A stretch of DNA of 45,066 bases from Roseiflexus sp. (GCA_025062325.1 JANXAL010000064.1:1-45066); one strand, 5' to 3'. Shown: positions 7,159 through 15,648, counted from the first letter of the stretch. Numbers and translations are program-made. Notes: generated from the sequence alone by a model not told the origin.

Positions 7159-7175
7159 TTGTCGTGCAGGATGTT

Positions 7176-8303
7176 ATGTCATTACTGACCATAACGGCGC
7201 TTATCAGCGCCTTTTTGATTGCTTTTGTCGTGACGGCGCTCACCGTTCCTCCAGTCATTCGCCTCTGCGAACGGCGCGGATGGGTTCAACGCCCCGGCGG
7301 TCGCCGCACCCACGCGCGCCCGACGGCGAACGTTGGCGGCATTGCTATCTATGCTGGCTTCGTAACCGCGCTACTTGCCACATTCATCTTCAGCACAATT
7401 GACCCGGCGCTGCGCCGTTCAGAATTCGAGGTCCTGCGCATCGGCTTGCTCCTAACTGGCGGAACGCTCATCTTCCTGGTCATGTGGCTCGATGATGTGA
7501 TCGAACTACCCTGGCTCCCCAAGTTGATTGCGCAGATCGGCGCCGCACTCATTGCGGTCGGTCCATACCTCTGGGACCAGCGGCGCTATCCCGACGCGCT
7601 AGGGTTGCTCACTGAGGCGCGCGGCATTCTGCTCACCGCGTTCAACGCGCCGTTTGTTGGGCAGGTCAGCCTGTGGGACGTCAGCCCGTGGCTGGCAATC
7701 CTGGCAACAGTCTTCTGGCTAGGCTGGATGGCCAATACCATCAACTGGTCAGACGGTCTTGACGGTCTGGCGGCAGGCGTGTCGTTGATTGCAGCGGTCA
7801 TGCTGGCGCTCCACGCACTCCGACTCGACCCGCCGCAAATGACGATTGCGTTGCTGCCGCTGGCGCTCGCCGGGGCATGCGCCGGGTTCCTGATCTTCAA
7901 CCTTCCTCCTGCGCGGATTTTTATGGGCGACAGCGGCGCAGAGTTCCTTGGCTTCATGCTTGGCGTCAGCGCGATCATCGGCGGGGCGAAATTGGCAACC
8001 GTGCTCCTGGTGCTGGGGGTGCCGCTCCTCGATGTCGCCTGGCTGATCGTCGCGCGCACTGCCAGTGGCAAACAACCGATGCACGGCGGACGCGATCACC
8101 TTCACTACCGCCTGCTCGACAGCGGCATGTCGCCACGCCAGGTTCTGGCGCTCTACTGGGGGCTGAGCGCAGGCTTCGGGTTGCTCGGCATCGCCGATAT
8201 CAGCCCCTCTGCCAAACTGGTCGGCCTGGCATTGCTAGTCCTGATTGGCATTGGGTTGATGGCGTATGCTGCGCGCCGGATAACCGTCCGATCTTCGCAG
8301 TAA
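7176..8303 (+). CDS. Polyprenyl-phosphate sugar-1-phosphate transferase (WecA/TagO/MraY family)
   Basis: This 375-residue integral membrane enzyme belongs to glycosyltransferase family 4, which moves a sugar-1-phosphate from a UDP-sugar to undecaprenyl phosphate to start cell-surface glycan synthesis. About ten hydrophobic spans are visible. Family motifs are all present: MWLDDVIELPWLPKLIAQ (Asp pair), NTINWSDGLDGLAAG, ARIFMGDSGAEFLGF, and the late cytoplasmic HGGRDHLHYRLLDSG, matching the His-rich loop of WecA/TagO rather than MraY. ATG 7176 was preferred to the in-frame GTG 7164 because the hydrophobic N-terminus begins there; neither has a strong ribosome site. It ends three bases before the convergent PEBP gene. 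The WecG/TagA enzyme at 41223 could act in the same surface-polymer pathway. Confidence 0.87.
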   Translation: MSLLTITALISAFLIAFVVTALTVPPVIRLCERRGWVQRPGGRRTHARPTANVGGIAIYAGFVTALLATFIFSTIDPALRRSEFEVLRIGLLLTGGTLIFLVMWLDDVIELPWLPKLIAQIGAALIAVGPYLWDQRRYPDALGLLTEARGILLTAFNAPFVGQVSLWDVSPWLAILATVFWLGWMANTINWSDGLDGLAAGVSLIAAVMLALHALRLDPPQMTIALLPLALAGACAGFLIFNLPPARIFMGDSGAEFLGFMLGVSAIIGGAKLATVLLVLGVPLLDVAWLIVARTASGKQPMHGGRDHLHYRLLDSGMSPRQVLALYWGLSAGFGLLGIADISPSAKLVGLALLVLIGIGLMAYAARRITVRSSQ

Positions 8304-8306
8304 TGG

Positions 8307-8756
8307 TCACTTTCGCTCATACCGCCCCATCAAGGTGGCAGTCGCCAGTACATGGCCGCGCATGGCAGCTTCGACATCGCGCCGAGCGGCGCCAGGAGGC
8401 AGATTCAGCGTTGGAATGTCGAGCGCCGAGAGACGGAAGAAGTAGCGATGCGCTCCTCTGCCACGCGGCGGGCACGGTCCGCCATAGCCGCGCCTGCCGA
8501 AATCGTTGCCGCCTGCCAGCCCGACCCCCTGTTCCCCTTCCGCCAGTCCTGTCCGGTCGCCGGGAATATCGTACAGCACCCAGTGCGTGAACGTACCTCC
8601 AGGCGCATCTGGATCGTCCATAATCAGCACATAACTGGCGGCTGGCGGTGCGCCTTCCCACTGCAACGGCGGCGATCGATCCGCGCCGTCGCACGTGTGA
8701 TCGCGCGGAATAAACGCACCTTCCGCAAATGATGCGCTTGTCAGTTTGAATGTCAT
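8307..8756 (-). CDS. YbhB/YbcL family PEBP-like protein
   Basis: At 149 residues this has the compact bacterial phosphatidylethanolamine-binding protein fold. Signatures are FIPRDHTCDGADRSPPLQWEGAP, the anion-pocket strand YVLIMDDPDAPGGTFTHWVLYDIP, and GYGGPCPPRGRGAHRYFFRLSAL. It has no signal peptide, so it should be cytoplasmic. Bacterial members are called Raf-kinase-inhibitor-like by homology only; their physiological ligand is unclear. It lies 17 bases downstream of the RlmI-like gene on the same strand and is probably cotranscribed with it. AGGCG precedes the ATG. Confidence 0.9.
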   Translation of the reverse strand: MTFKLTSASFAEGAFIPRDHTCDGADRSPPLQWEGAPPAASYVLIMDDPDAPGGTFTHWVLYDIPGDRTGLAEGEQGVGLAGGNDFGRRGYGGPCPPRGRGAHRYFFRLSALDIPTLNLPPGAARRDVEAAMRGHVLATATLMGRYERK

Positions 8757-8773
8757 CGTTTCGCCTCCTTCAG

Positions 8774-9958
8774 TTACACTGCCTCTTCCACTCGCCCAAC
8801 CACAAACTTCAAGTATCTGCCCTCTGGGAAATGGGCAGGAACCGGATGATCAAGCGGTTGCCCGGCTTCATGGATAATCCGCAATCGTCGGTCGGCAAGC
8901 ACGCCTGCAGCTGCCAGCGCCTCGCGGAACGCCTCTGGTCCAACCTGCGCGGTGCAACTCGCAGTCGCCAGCAGACCGCCGGGATTCACGCACTGCATAC
9001 CGAGCGCATTCAGTCGGACATAAGCGCGCTGCGCAGCGTATCGGCTTTCCTTGCGCCGCGCGAAGGCAGGCGGGTCAAGAATGACCAGATCGAAACGCTG
9101 CCCTGTCGCAGCATACTGCTCCAGCAACTCGAAGCAATCAGCCGTTTCGAAATGATGTCGTCCGTCGTCGAGGCGGTTAAGCGCCAGATTACGCGCTGTC
9201 GCTGCTGCCAGGCCCTTGCCGATATCAACGCTAATGACCCGCTGCGCACCGCCCCGAAGCGCATAGAGCGAAAACCCGCCAGTGTAAGCAAAGCAGTTCA
9301 GCACGGTGCGCCCGCGAGCGAGTCCTTCGACAAATCGTCGGTTCTCGCGCTGATCGAGGAACAATCCCGTTTTTTGCGCAGCATGGAGCGCAACGGCAAA
9401 ACGGATTCCGTGTTCCACGACTATAACCTCACGCGGCGGCGGCTCGCCGTGGAGTGATCGCAGTCGTTCGTCGCCGTCTCCCTCGTCGTCCTCGTGAGTT
9501 GCCGAACGCATCCCTGCAGTTTTACGGAGCGCCACGCTGCGCACCGTTGGATCGACCCTGCAGAGCGCAGCCGCCACATCATCAACAAGGGTGAGCGTAC
9601 CTGCAGAATACGCCTGGATGATGGCGACATCGTCGTAGCGATCCACAACGATGCCCGGCAGTCCGTCCCCTTCGCCGAAGACCCAGCGATAGGCTGTAAC
9701 GCCCGCAGCGCGCAGCGGCGTACGCAGATCCCACGCAGCGGTCAGCCGCTCGTATAACCAGGCGGTGTCGGGCAGGCGGCGCGTTGAGAAGATCCGCAAC
9801 GCAATCGGACCTTCCGCATCCCACAGCGCATATCCGCGCCAGGCGCTGCAGCGGACGATCACCCAGGCGCCGGACGGCAGCCGCACGTGGGACGGAACAT
9901 GGTCCCGATACACCCAGGGGTGCCCCTGCGCCAGTCGCTCGCGCAGCGATGAGGGCAA
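8774..9958 (-). CDS. RlmI-like 23S rRNA cytosine-5 methyltransferase, copy 1
   Basis: The 394-residue protein has an N-terminal PUA domain (ERLAQGHPWVYRDHV), a central EEHD-like region (YDDVAIIQAYSAG), and a C-terminal Rossmann methyltransferase with motif I NCFAYTGGFSLYALRGG and motif IV LDPPAFARRK. E. coli RlmI makes m5C1962 in 23S rRNA. A paralogue lies at 22285-23475, so the two copies may have different targets. The start is uncertain: TTG 9958 gives the normal N-terminus, but no ATG exists in frame before the upstream TGA, and a CTG a few codons earlier would also fit. It appears to head a two-gene unit with the PEBP gene. Confidence 0.85.
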   Translation of the reverse strand: MPSSLRERLAQGHPWVYRDHVPSHVRLPSGAWVIVRCSAWRGYALWDAEGPIALRIFSTRRLPDTAWLYERLTAAWDLRTPLRAAGVTAYRWVFGEGDGLPGIVVDRYDDVAIIQAYSAGTLTLVDDVAAALCRVDPTVRSVALRKTAGMRSATHEDDEGDGDERLRSLHGEPPPREVIVVEHGIRFAVALHAAQKTGLFLDQRENRRFVEGLARGRTVLNCFAYTGGFSLYALRGGAQRVISVDIGKGLAAATARNLALNRLDDGRHHFETADCFELLEQYAATGQRFDLVILDPPAFARRKESRYAAQRAYVRLNALGMQCVNPGGLLATASCTAQVGPEAFREALAAAGVLADRRLRIIHEAGQPLDHPVPAHFPEGRYLKFVVGRVEEAV

Positions 9959-10361
9959 CGCGATTTCTGCGAGACGAGCCAGAGACGTGCATCAAACTAT
10001 CAGAGGGTTTCGAAAAAGGCTGATACAAAGGTGCGAAGACGCGAAGACGTGTCCCGTTGATTGCGAGGCGCGATCCCTTTGCATCTTTGTATCAATCATG
10101 TCCGGGAAATACTGTAGAACACCACCGTAAAAGGTCGCCCTCGTGCTGCGATTGTCCACAGTTTACCACGTGATGCGGTCCGACGCCTGTCCGCCGGGAC
10201 CGCATAATCCCTTGTGGCGCAGGCCGTATCTCTACGCGCGCCTAAACGATTATTACTTACAGGAGTTGAAACTCAGAGTCGCTTGCCGCGTACATTGAGA
10301 GTGGTGCTGTATCACTGCCAGGTCACAGCAGAGGCTGAAACGCGGAGTGAAAGGGTGAACA
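9959..10361. other. 403-base spacer with an 18-bp inverted repeat
   Basis: This is a divergent promoter region between the RlmI-like gene and the small membrane protein genes. It contains the inverted repeat at 10020-10094, a GCGAAGACGCGAAGACG tandem, and no convincing frame. I see no strong promoter. Confidence 0.5.
10020..10094. repeat. Terminal inverted repeats, 18 bp, enclosing 39 bp
   Basis: TGATACAAAGGTGCGAAG (10020-10037) and CTTTGCATCTTTGTATCA (10077-10094) are complementary at 16 of 18 positions. The unit has the shape of a very small MITE or of a long hairpin. No target-site duplication could be confirmed. Confidence 0.55.
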
Positions 10362-10553
10362 ATGTTCGATGCGCTTCTCATCATTTTATGCTTGATCCTG
10401 GTGCTCGCCGTCGCTGGCGTCACCGGGTTTATCGTAGCGTTGAAACTAGGTGTCATTGTTCATCAGGCTACCAAGCCCACACACCTGGATACCGCGAACT
10501 ACACGCTCGATCAGGGGCGCGAAGTGCGTCCTGAGGAGGAGCGTCGCAACTGA
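10362..10553 (+). CDS. Small single-span membrane protein
   Basis: The 63-residue protein has one long N-terminal hydrophobic helix (about residues 4-33, LLIILCLILVLAVAGVTGF and onward) and a short polar, acidic tail ending VRPEEERRN. I do not recognise a family. The ATG follows AAAGGGTG. The next gene, also a small membrane protein, starts 28 bases downstream, so the two are probably one unit. Function unknown. Confidence 0.65.
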   Translation: MFDALLIILCLILVLAVAGVTGFIVALKLGVIVHQATKPTHLDTANYTLDQGREVRPEEERRN

Positions 10554-10581
10554 GCGCGGATGGCGGAGAGAAGTAACGCGA

Positions 10582-10944
10582 ATGAATAGCGTTCTGAAAA
10601 CGGCGCTCGTGATAGGGATCGTCATTTCGGTCGAAGCCCTTGTGCTGCGGCGTCTCTTTGTTGATGCGCCCTGGAATATCTTCGCCGGAGCATTTTCGGT
10701 TGCCTGCGTCCTTCTCGTTGTTCTCCAATATGCATTATCGAAGCGTCGCTCAGTACGCCTTTCGCGTCGCCGGGGCCGCCAGTCGCAGCGAGAATCCTCT
10801 CCTGCCGTGTGGAATCGGCTTGATCCCTCATTAGCTTCGACAACGCATCCTGAGTCAGATTGCCATAGTGCTCCGCTAAGAGAGCAGACGGACGATCCTG
10901 CACGACCTGATGAAGATGGTATAATAAAGAGGGAGAGTGTGTGA
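10582..10944 (+). CDS. Small membrane protein with two spans and polar tail
   Basis: Starting at ATG 10582 (GGAGAGAAG upstream) gives 120 residues with two hydrophobic helices, TALVIGIVISVEALVL and IFAGAFSVACVLLVVLQYAL, then a basic, Arg/Ser-rich tail probably in the cytoplasm. An earlier in-frame start at 10450 would overlap the preceding gene with unlikely Arg-rich sequence, so I reject it. No domain is recognised. The TATAAT for the next gene lies inside its 3' end. Confidence 0.6.
   Translation: MNSVLKTALVIGIVISVEALVLRRLFVDAPWNIFAGAFSVACVLLVVLQYALSKRRSVRLSRRRGRQSQRESSPAVWNRLDPSLASTTHPESDCHSAPLREQTDDPARPDEDGIIKRESV
10920..10925 (+). promoter_or_regulatory. TATAAT -10 for the uracil-DNA glycosylase gene
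   Basis: The consensus hexamer lies 38 bases before the TTG start at 10963 and inside the end of the upstream gene. The -35 is weak. Confidence 0.4.
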
Positions 10945-10962
10945 CGGGCAGGGAATACATCG

Positions 10963-11604
10963 TTGAGCGCAGCCGAAATCCTTCAGCAGATCGCCGATGA
11001 AGTGCGTGCATGCACCGCGTGCCGACTCTACCAGTCGGCGACGAAAGCTGTTCCTGGCGAAGGTCCGGCAGATGCAAAAATAATGTTCATTGGCGAGGCG
11101 CCCGGTTTTAATGAAGACCGTCAGGGGCGTCCATTCGTCGGCGCTGCCGGTCAATTTCTCGAAGAGCTGCTTGGGCTTGCTGGCTTGCGGCGGAGTGAGG
11201 TATTTATTGCCAACGTCATCAAGCATCGACCGCCGAATAACCGTGACCCGGAGCCGGACGAAATCGCCGCGTGCAGCCAGTTTCTCGACCGGCAGATTGC
11301 AGCGCTAAATCCGCTGGTTATTGTCACGCTTGGTCGCTTCTCGATGGCGCGCTGGTTTCCCGGCGAAAAGATCTCTCGCATTCATGGCCAGCCGCGCTGG
11401 ATCGACGGGCGTATGATTATCCCGATGATGCATCCTGCCGCGGCGCTTCATCAACCGCAATATCGGGCGTTGATCGAAGCTGATTTTCGTAAGTTGCCGG
11501 AATTGATTGCGCAGGCGGAAGCGAAGATTGCTCAGGCTGCATCCGCCGCTGCTGCGCACGACAAACCGGATGAACCTGAAGTTCAACAACTGTCGTTGTT
11601 CTGA
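10963..11604 (+). CDS. Uracil-DNA glycosylase, family 4 (Fe-S) type
   Basis: The enzyme removes uracil from DNA at the start of base-excision repair. The 213 residues show motif A GEAPGFNEDRQGRPFVGAAG, the GEGPADAKIMFIGEAPG strand, and motif B MMHPAAAL. The [4Fe-4S] ligands of family 4 are normally four Cys. Here C17, C20 and C104 are present, but the third ligand in the KCRPP motif is His88 (VIKHRPPNNR). The covalent-binding KRRIH loop of UdgX proteins is absent. The start is TTG 10963 (GCAGGGA upstream). The C-terminal QQLSLF resembles a sliding-clamp binding peptide (QxxLxLF), which would tether it to the replisome; this is inferred. The PH-like membrane protein gene follows after 6 bases. 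Confidence 0.88.
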   Translation: MSAAEILQQIADEVRACTACRLYQSATKAVPGEGPADAKIMFIGEAPGFNEDRQGRPFVGAAGQFLEELLGLAGLRRSEVFIANVIKHRPPNNRDPEPDEIAACSQFLDRQIAALNPLVIVTLGRFSMARWFPGEKISRIHGQPRWIDGRMIIPMMHPAAALHQPQYRALIEADFRKLPELIAQAEAKIAQAASAAAAHDKPDEPEVQQLSLF

Positions 11605-11610
11605 TTTCCC

Positions 11611-12177
11611 ATGAAGACCTATCGTCTTTCCCCGTCAGGACGACGTAGCGCTATTGCGCTGCTGATCGGCGCGCTGCTGATCTGGGTGTTTGCGCTCTGG
11701 ACACTACGCATCTCGCTTGCGACCAGCAGCGATCCCTCTGCCAGTTTCATTCACGCATTGCGCGAGAATCTGGATCGTGGGCTGACCATCGGTCAGATAA
11801 TCCCTGCCTTGTTGATGGTGGTGTTGCTGGTGGCAACGCCACTAACAGCATGGGGCATCCTCGAGGAGTTGGGCGCGCAGTACACGCTGACGGACGCAGG
11901 GCTGCACTTTGCGTCCTTTGGCATTGCGCTTACCTGCCCATGGAGCAGTGTGGTTGGCATTCGCCGTCTTGATGATAACGCGGACGAGCCGTTTGATGAG
12001 GTAGCGCTGAGCGACGATCCCTCGACTCAGATCCGCAATCCGCTGGTGCGCTGGCTGCATCGGCAGGCGTGCGGCGCCCGGCGTTTGATCATCTATTCCG
12101 GTCTTGCGGACCGTGACGATCTGTTGCACGAAATCCGAACACGCGCTGGCTTGAACGATGCACAGCCAGCAGGATGA
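11611..12177 (+). CDS. Two-span membrane protein with PH-like domain, function unknown
   Basis: At 188 residues this has two N-terminal hydrophobic helices (AIALLIGALLIWVFALWTL and IGQIIPALLMVVLLVATPL). A cytoplasmic C-terminal half follows with YTLTDAGLHFASFGIALTCPWSSVVGIRRLD, the pattern of bacterial PH-domain proteins (DUF304/YdbT-like) as I know them. It starts 6 bases after the UDG stop, so cotranscription is likely though a functional link is not obvious. A 9-bp hairpin (12187-12207) lies after its stop. Confidence 0.65.
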   Translation: MKTYRLSPSGRRSAIALLIGALLIWVFALWTLRISLATSSDPSASFIHALRENLDRGLTIGQIIPALLMVVLLVATPLTAWGILEELGAQYTLTDAGLHFASFGIALTCPWSSVVGIRRLDDNADEPFDEVALSDDPSTQIRNPLVRWLHRQACGARRLIIYSGLADRDDLLHEIRTRAGLNDAQPAG

Positions 12178-12186
12178 CAGGCGCAA

Positions 12187-12207
12187 CAGGCTGCAGGCTG
12201 CAGCCTG
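12187..12207. other. Perfect 9-bp hairpin between a membrane gene and RNase J
   Basis: CAGGCTGCA, loop GGC, TGCAGCCTG. No T-run follows. It may define the 3' end of the upstream mRNA, or serve as an element in the rnj leader, which some RNase J genes use for self-control. Confidence 0.4.
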
Positions 12208-12300
12208 AACCATATTCGGTTGTGGCAAGGCTGATCCTGAAGTAGTCGGAAGAGAAAGGAGCGAGGCGGGAACACCATTGTTGCTGCCTCATATGCGTCT

Positions 12301-13986
12301 ATGGCAAAAAACAGATTACGTGCCATACCTTTGGGCGGCGCCGGTGAGGTGGGCCGCAACATGTGGGTGCTGGAACACAATGATGAGATTCTGGTGCTCG
12401 ATTGCGGGGTGATGTTCCCGGAAGCCGACATGCTCGGCGTTGATCTCGTGCTTCCGGATATTACCTACCTGCGTGATCAAAAGGACAAGATCAAAGCCAT
12501 CGTGCTGACCCACGGGCACGAAGACCACATCGGCGCAGTGCCATACCTCGTGCCAGAACTCGATTTCCCGCCGATCTATGGGACGCCGCTGACCCTGGGC
12601 ATGCTAACAGGGAAACTCAAGGAGCATCGCCTGCTTGACCGCGTCAAACTGATAAAGATGCAGGCAGGCGAAGCGTTCACGGTGGGCTCCTTCACGATCG
12701 AACCGTTTAGGGTTGCACATTCAATCCCGGACACGGTCGGTCTGGCCATTGATACGCCTGTCGGTCTGGTGATTTATCTGACCGACTGGAAATTCGACCA
12801 TACGCCGGTCGATGGTCGTCCGACCGACCTGGTCAAAATCTCAGAGCTGGGGCGGCGATCGCCGTTGTTGCTGATTACCGACTGCGTACGCGTCGAGTCG
12901 AAAGGATATACGCCAAGCGAACAGGTTGTGGGCGAGGCGTTCGACTCCATCTTCGCAACTGCGCCCGGTCGGATTATCGTGGCAACCTTTGCATCAAACG
13001 TGTCGCGCGTGCAACAGGTGATCGACTCGGCGGAAGCCTACGGGCGCAAAGTCGTTGTCGCCGGGCGAAGCATGGAGAATACTGTGCGCATCGCAACCGA
13101 ATTAGGCTACCTGCGCGCGCAGCAGGGAACGTTGATCCGTCCGCAGGAGGCGACTGGGCTGGCTGATGATCAGGTGGCGGTGATTTGCACCGGCAGCCAG
13201 GGCGAGCCGATGTCGGCGCTGGCGCGTATGGCCAACCGCGACTATCCACATGTCAAGATTAAAGAAGGCGACACCGTCGTGGTTTCGGCAACCCCCATTC
13301 CCGGCAACGAGGTGTCGGTTAACCGGGTGATCAACAACCTGTTTCGCCTGGGAGCGGAAGTCATCTATGTCGGCAGTCCCTCAGGGCTTGCCGTGCATGT
13401 CTCGGGTCACGCCGCACAGGAAGAGCTCAAAATGGTGCTTGCCCTCCTGCGCCCCGAGTTTGTTGTGCCATTCCATGGCGATTATCGCCACATGATGCTC
13501 TATCGGAAACTCGCGCTCAGCATGGGCGGATTGTTCTCCGAGTCGAATATCATCATTCCCGAAAACGGCGCGGTGATGGAGTTCAGTCGCAACTATGCGC
13601 GCATCACCGGCAAAGTGCCCGTTGGGTACGTCTACGTGGACGGGACAACGGTTGGCGACGTTGGGCAGGTGGTTGTGCGCGACCGTCAACTCCTGGCGCG
13701 CGACGGCATTCTGATGGTGGTTGTCAGTATTGATCGAACAACGGGTGAACTGGTGGCAGGACCAGACGTCGTCTCGCGCGGGTTTGTCCATATGCGACAA
13801 TCGGACGACCTGATCGAGTCGACCAAGAATATCGTGCGGGATGCGCTCTCCAAGCGCAATGGCAGCGGCAAGACAGAGATCGACAGCGCTTTCGTCAATC
13901 GTAAGATCAAGGACGTGGTCAGCGACTATCTCTATGGACAGACCCGCCGCCGTCCGATGGTGCTGCCGGTAGTGATGGAAGTGTAA
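12301..13986 (+). CDS. rnj: Ribonuclease J
   Basis: This 561-residue metallo-beta-lactamase/beta-CASP nuclease acts as a 5'-3' exonuclease and endonuclease in mRNA decay and rRNA maturation. Visible motifs are the zinc site HGHEDHIGAVPY (about residues 74-85), later His ligands in RVAHSIPDT and the Asp in LTDWKFDHTP, the beta-CASP segment with ATFASNVSRVQQVI and CTGSQGEPMSAL, and the C-terminal VSGHAAQEEL and PFHGDYRHM. Length matches the bacterial RNase J range (about 550-560). The ATG has no strong Shine-Dalgarno; the MAKNRLRAIPLGGAGEVGRNM start fits the family exactly. It is convergent with the acetyltransferase, 9 bases away. Confidence 0.95.
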   Translation: MAKNRLRAIPLGGAGEVGRNMWVLEHNDEILVLDCGVMFPEADMLGVDLVLPDITYLRDQKDKIKAIVLTHGHEDHIGAVPYLVPELDFPPIYGTPLTLGMLTGKLKEHRLLDRVKLIKMQAGEAFTVGSFTIEPFRVAHSIPDTVGLAIDTPVGLVIYLTDWKFDHTPVDGRPTDLVKISELGRRSPLLLITDCVRVESKGYTPSEQVVGEAFDSIFATAPGRIIVATFASNVSRVQQVIDSAEAYGRKVVVAGRSMENTVRIATELGYLRAQQGTLIRPQEATGLADDQVAVICTGSQGEPMSALARMANRDYPHVKIKEGDTVVVSATPIPGNEVSVNRVINNLFRLGAEVIYVGSPSGLAVHVSGHAAQEELKMVLALLRPEFVVPFHGDYRHMMLYRKLALSMGGLFSESNIIIPENGAVMEFSRNYARITGKVPVGYVYVDGTTVGDVGQVVVRDRQLLARDGILMVVVSIDRTTGELVAGPDVVSRGFVHMRQSDDLIESTKNIVRDALSKRNGSGKTEIDSAFVNRKIKDVVSDYLYGQTRRRPMVLPVVMEV

Positions 13987-13995
13987 GCGGAGCGG

Positions 13996-14658
13996 TCACT
14001 CTATTCGCGGTTGCAGGTTGTTGTGAAGCGGCGCTGGTTCGTTTGCCTCCTCGCGCAATCGTGCGAACAGACGCTCGCGGAGTTGCCGCAGTTTCTCCTG
14101 GTACGCTGGGCTGCGGATCGGTTCAGTTGACATAATCAAGGCATCTTCGCCATTATCGGTGTAATAACGCAGGCGCCTTCCGGTGGGGCGAAAGCCGTAC
14201 TTCAGGTAGAGTTGTTGAGCGACGATGTTGCTGACGCGCACCTCCAGCGTCAGCACATCGGCATGCATATCCAGCGCCTGATCGATCAACTCATTGAGCA
14301 ACAACTCGCCGATCCCGCGTCCGCGGTATGCTGGCGCTACTGCAATCGTGGTAATGTGCCCTTCGTCAACGCTCAGCCAGACGCCGCCGTAGCCCACGAT
14401 TGGAAAATCGTGCGTCGAGGTCTGCCGCCCGAAGAGCATCGGGATCAGACTTGCGAGCCCACGCCGGGAAGCAGTGCGATCCGTGCGCGGCGGCGGCGGC
14501 GTTGGTGAGGCGCGAGCGACAACATAACGACTCGTCGCTGGCGAACGCAACTCGTGACGATACGTATTGGCAGACCAAAGCGTGCTGAAACTTGCACGCT
14601 CGATCGCCTGCACCTGCTCGATATCGTCCTCGGTCATGCGCTCAACGAAGTAGTACAC
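13996..14658 (-). CDS. rimI: RimI-like GNAT N-acetyltransferase
   Basis: The 220-residue protein has the GNAT fold with acetyl-CoA loop IAVAPAYRGRGIGELLLNELI, substrate strand ISNIVAQQLYLKYGFRPTGRRLRYY and a starting motif RMTEDDIEQVQAIERASFS typical of RimI. RimI acetylates the N-terminus of ribosomal protein S18. It is longer than E. coli RimI (148) because of a poorly conserved insert of about 40 residues (ARASPTPPPPRTDRTASR) and a basic C-terminal tail. The start used is GTG 14658 after GAGG; ATG 14637 would remove seven residues. It is the second gene of a minus-strand pair with the lipoprotein, 15 bases downstream. Confidence 0.8.
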   Translation of the reverse strand: MYYFVERMTEDDIEQVQAIERASFSTLWSANTYRHELRSPATSRYVVARASPTPPPPRTDRTASRRGLASLIPMLFGRQTSTHDFPIVGYGGVWLSVDEGHITTIAVAPAYRGRGIGELLLNELIDQALDMHADVLTLEVRVSNIVAQQLYLKYGFRPTGRRLRYYTDNGEDALIMSTEPIRSPAYQEKLRQLRERLFARLREEANEPAPLHNNLQPRIE

Positions 14659-14673
14659 TGCAGCCTCGTGTTC

Positions 14674-15516
14674 CTATTTTTTCGGGTCGAGCGGGCGCGC
14701 ATTTGCAGGGTTGTTTGGGTCGAGCAGTAGTTGCGCCGGGTAGGCGCCGTCTCTGCCATAGTTTCCTCCGCCCTGGAAGAGGCCTGTCACTTCAACGCGC
14801 CCCCAGACAAAACTATTGTTCGGTCCCAAGTTCAGTTCAGCGGAGACGCTCGGTGGAAACCCTTCCATCCAGATCATCTTGCCGATCGGTTGAGGACTGC
14901 TCCCATCTTCTTCTGTGGAAACCCCTTCAGCCAGCACATAGATCAGCGAGTTCCAGAAATAGTACCCTTGTGTTGTAATGGTCTGACCGTTATAGCGCGC
15001 CGGGTCGGCGACGAGGTCAAACAGGCTGACTTTGCCTTCGCCGAGGGGTCGGTTCTCGATACGATACTCCCGGCGACGCACGCGTTCAATCGGCTCGGCG
15101 GATGTGACGATAATCCGATGACGGTATGCATTTTCAGCGCCGAAAGGCCCGCCGGTTTCAAACCGACCTCGCACGCGCACGAACCCGTAGATGGCATCGC
15201 CAGGACGATGCAGCTCAGTGGTCGCCTCGCGCGGAAATCCTTCGAGCCAGATCGGCTCACCGAGCGGTTGTGCGTCCAGACCGTTATCGAGGGTGCTGAC
15301 GCCTAGCGCCAGCACCTGGCGTCCGTCCCGCTCCAGATAGGCGCCTGACACGGTAATCTCTTTTCCGTTGAACTGCTGAGGACGCTCCAGAAGATCGGGC
15401 ACATAGAGCGACTGACCAGGCACGAGCGAGGGGATGGCGTCAGTGCAGGCAGCCATTGTCGCACTTGCGGCCAAGAGCACAATCAGCCTGACGACATGCT
15501 GAATACGATTAATCAT
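14674..15516 (-). CDS. Lipoprotein with two tandem OB-like domains
   Basis: ATG 15516 gives 280 residues. The N-terminus is a lipoprotein signal, IVLLAASATMAAC, with the modified Cys near residue 24, so the protein should be anchored on the outer face of the membrane. Two repeats of about 110 residues follow: each has DLxxxPxxxNGxxIxxxGxY, GVST, IWxEGFP and a terminal GRxExxGxFxxGG segment. This resembles OB-fold tRNA_anti-like domains found in secreted proteins. The further in-frame start at 15606 is rejected, because the perfect promoter at 15578-15606 (minus strand) would put transcription start near 15571, downstream of it. Function unknown. Confidence 0.75.
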   Translation of the reverse strand: MINRIQHVVRLIVLLAASATMAACTDAIPSLVPGQSLYVPDLLERPQQFNGKEITVSGAYLERDGRQVLALGVSTLDNGLDAQPLGEPIWLEGFPREATTELHRPGDAIYGFVRVRGRFETGGPFGAENAYRHRIIVTSAEPIERVRRREYRIENRPLGEGKVSLFDLVADPARYNGQTITTQGYYFWNSLIYVLAEGVSTEEDGSSPQPIGKMIWMEGFPPSVSAELNLGPNNSFVWGRVEVTGLFQGGGNYGRDGAYPAQLLLDPNNPANARPLDPKK

Positions 15517-15577
15517 CTCGTTATGATCTCTGTGCGCTCTCACGCGCCGCCATTCAGGGAACCTTGCAGCAGAAGGC

Positions 15578-15606
15578 ATTATAGAAGTCGAAACAGAAGT
15601 TGTCAA
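15578..15606 (-). promoter_or_regulatory. Consensus sigma-70 promoter for the lipoprotein gene
   Basis: The minus strand has TTGACA (15606-15601), a 17-base spacer and TATAAT (15583-15578): consensus at all twelve positions. It implies a leader of about 55 bases before ATG 15516. Confidence 0.85.
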
Positions 15607-15648
15607 AGGGTATGTAATCTATGTGTCATCCTGCAACGCCATGAATCG

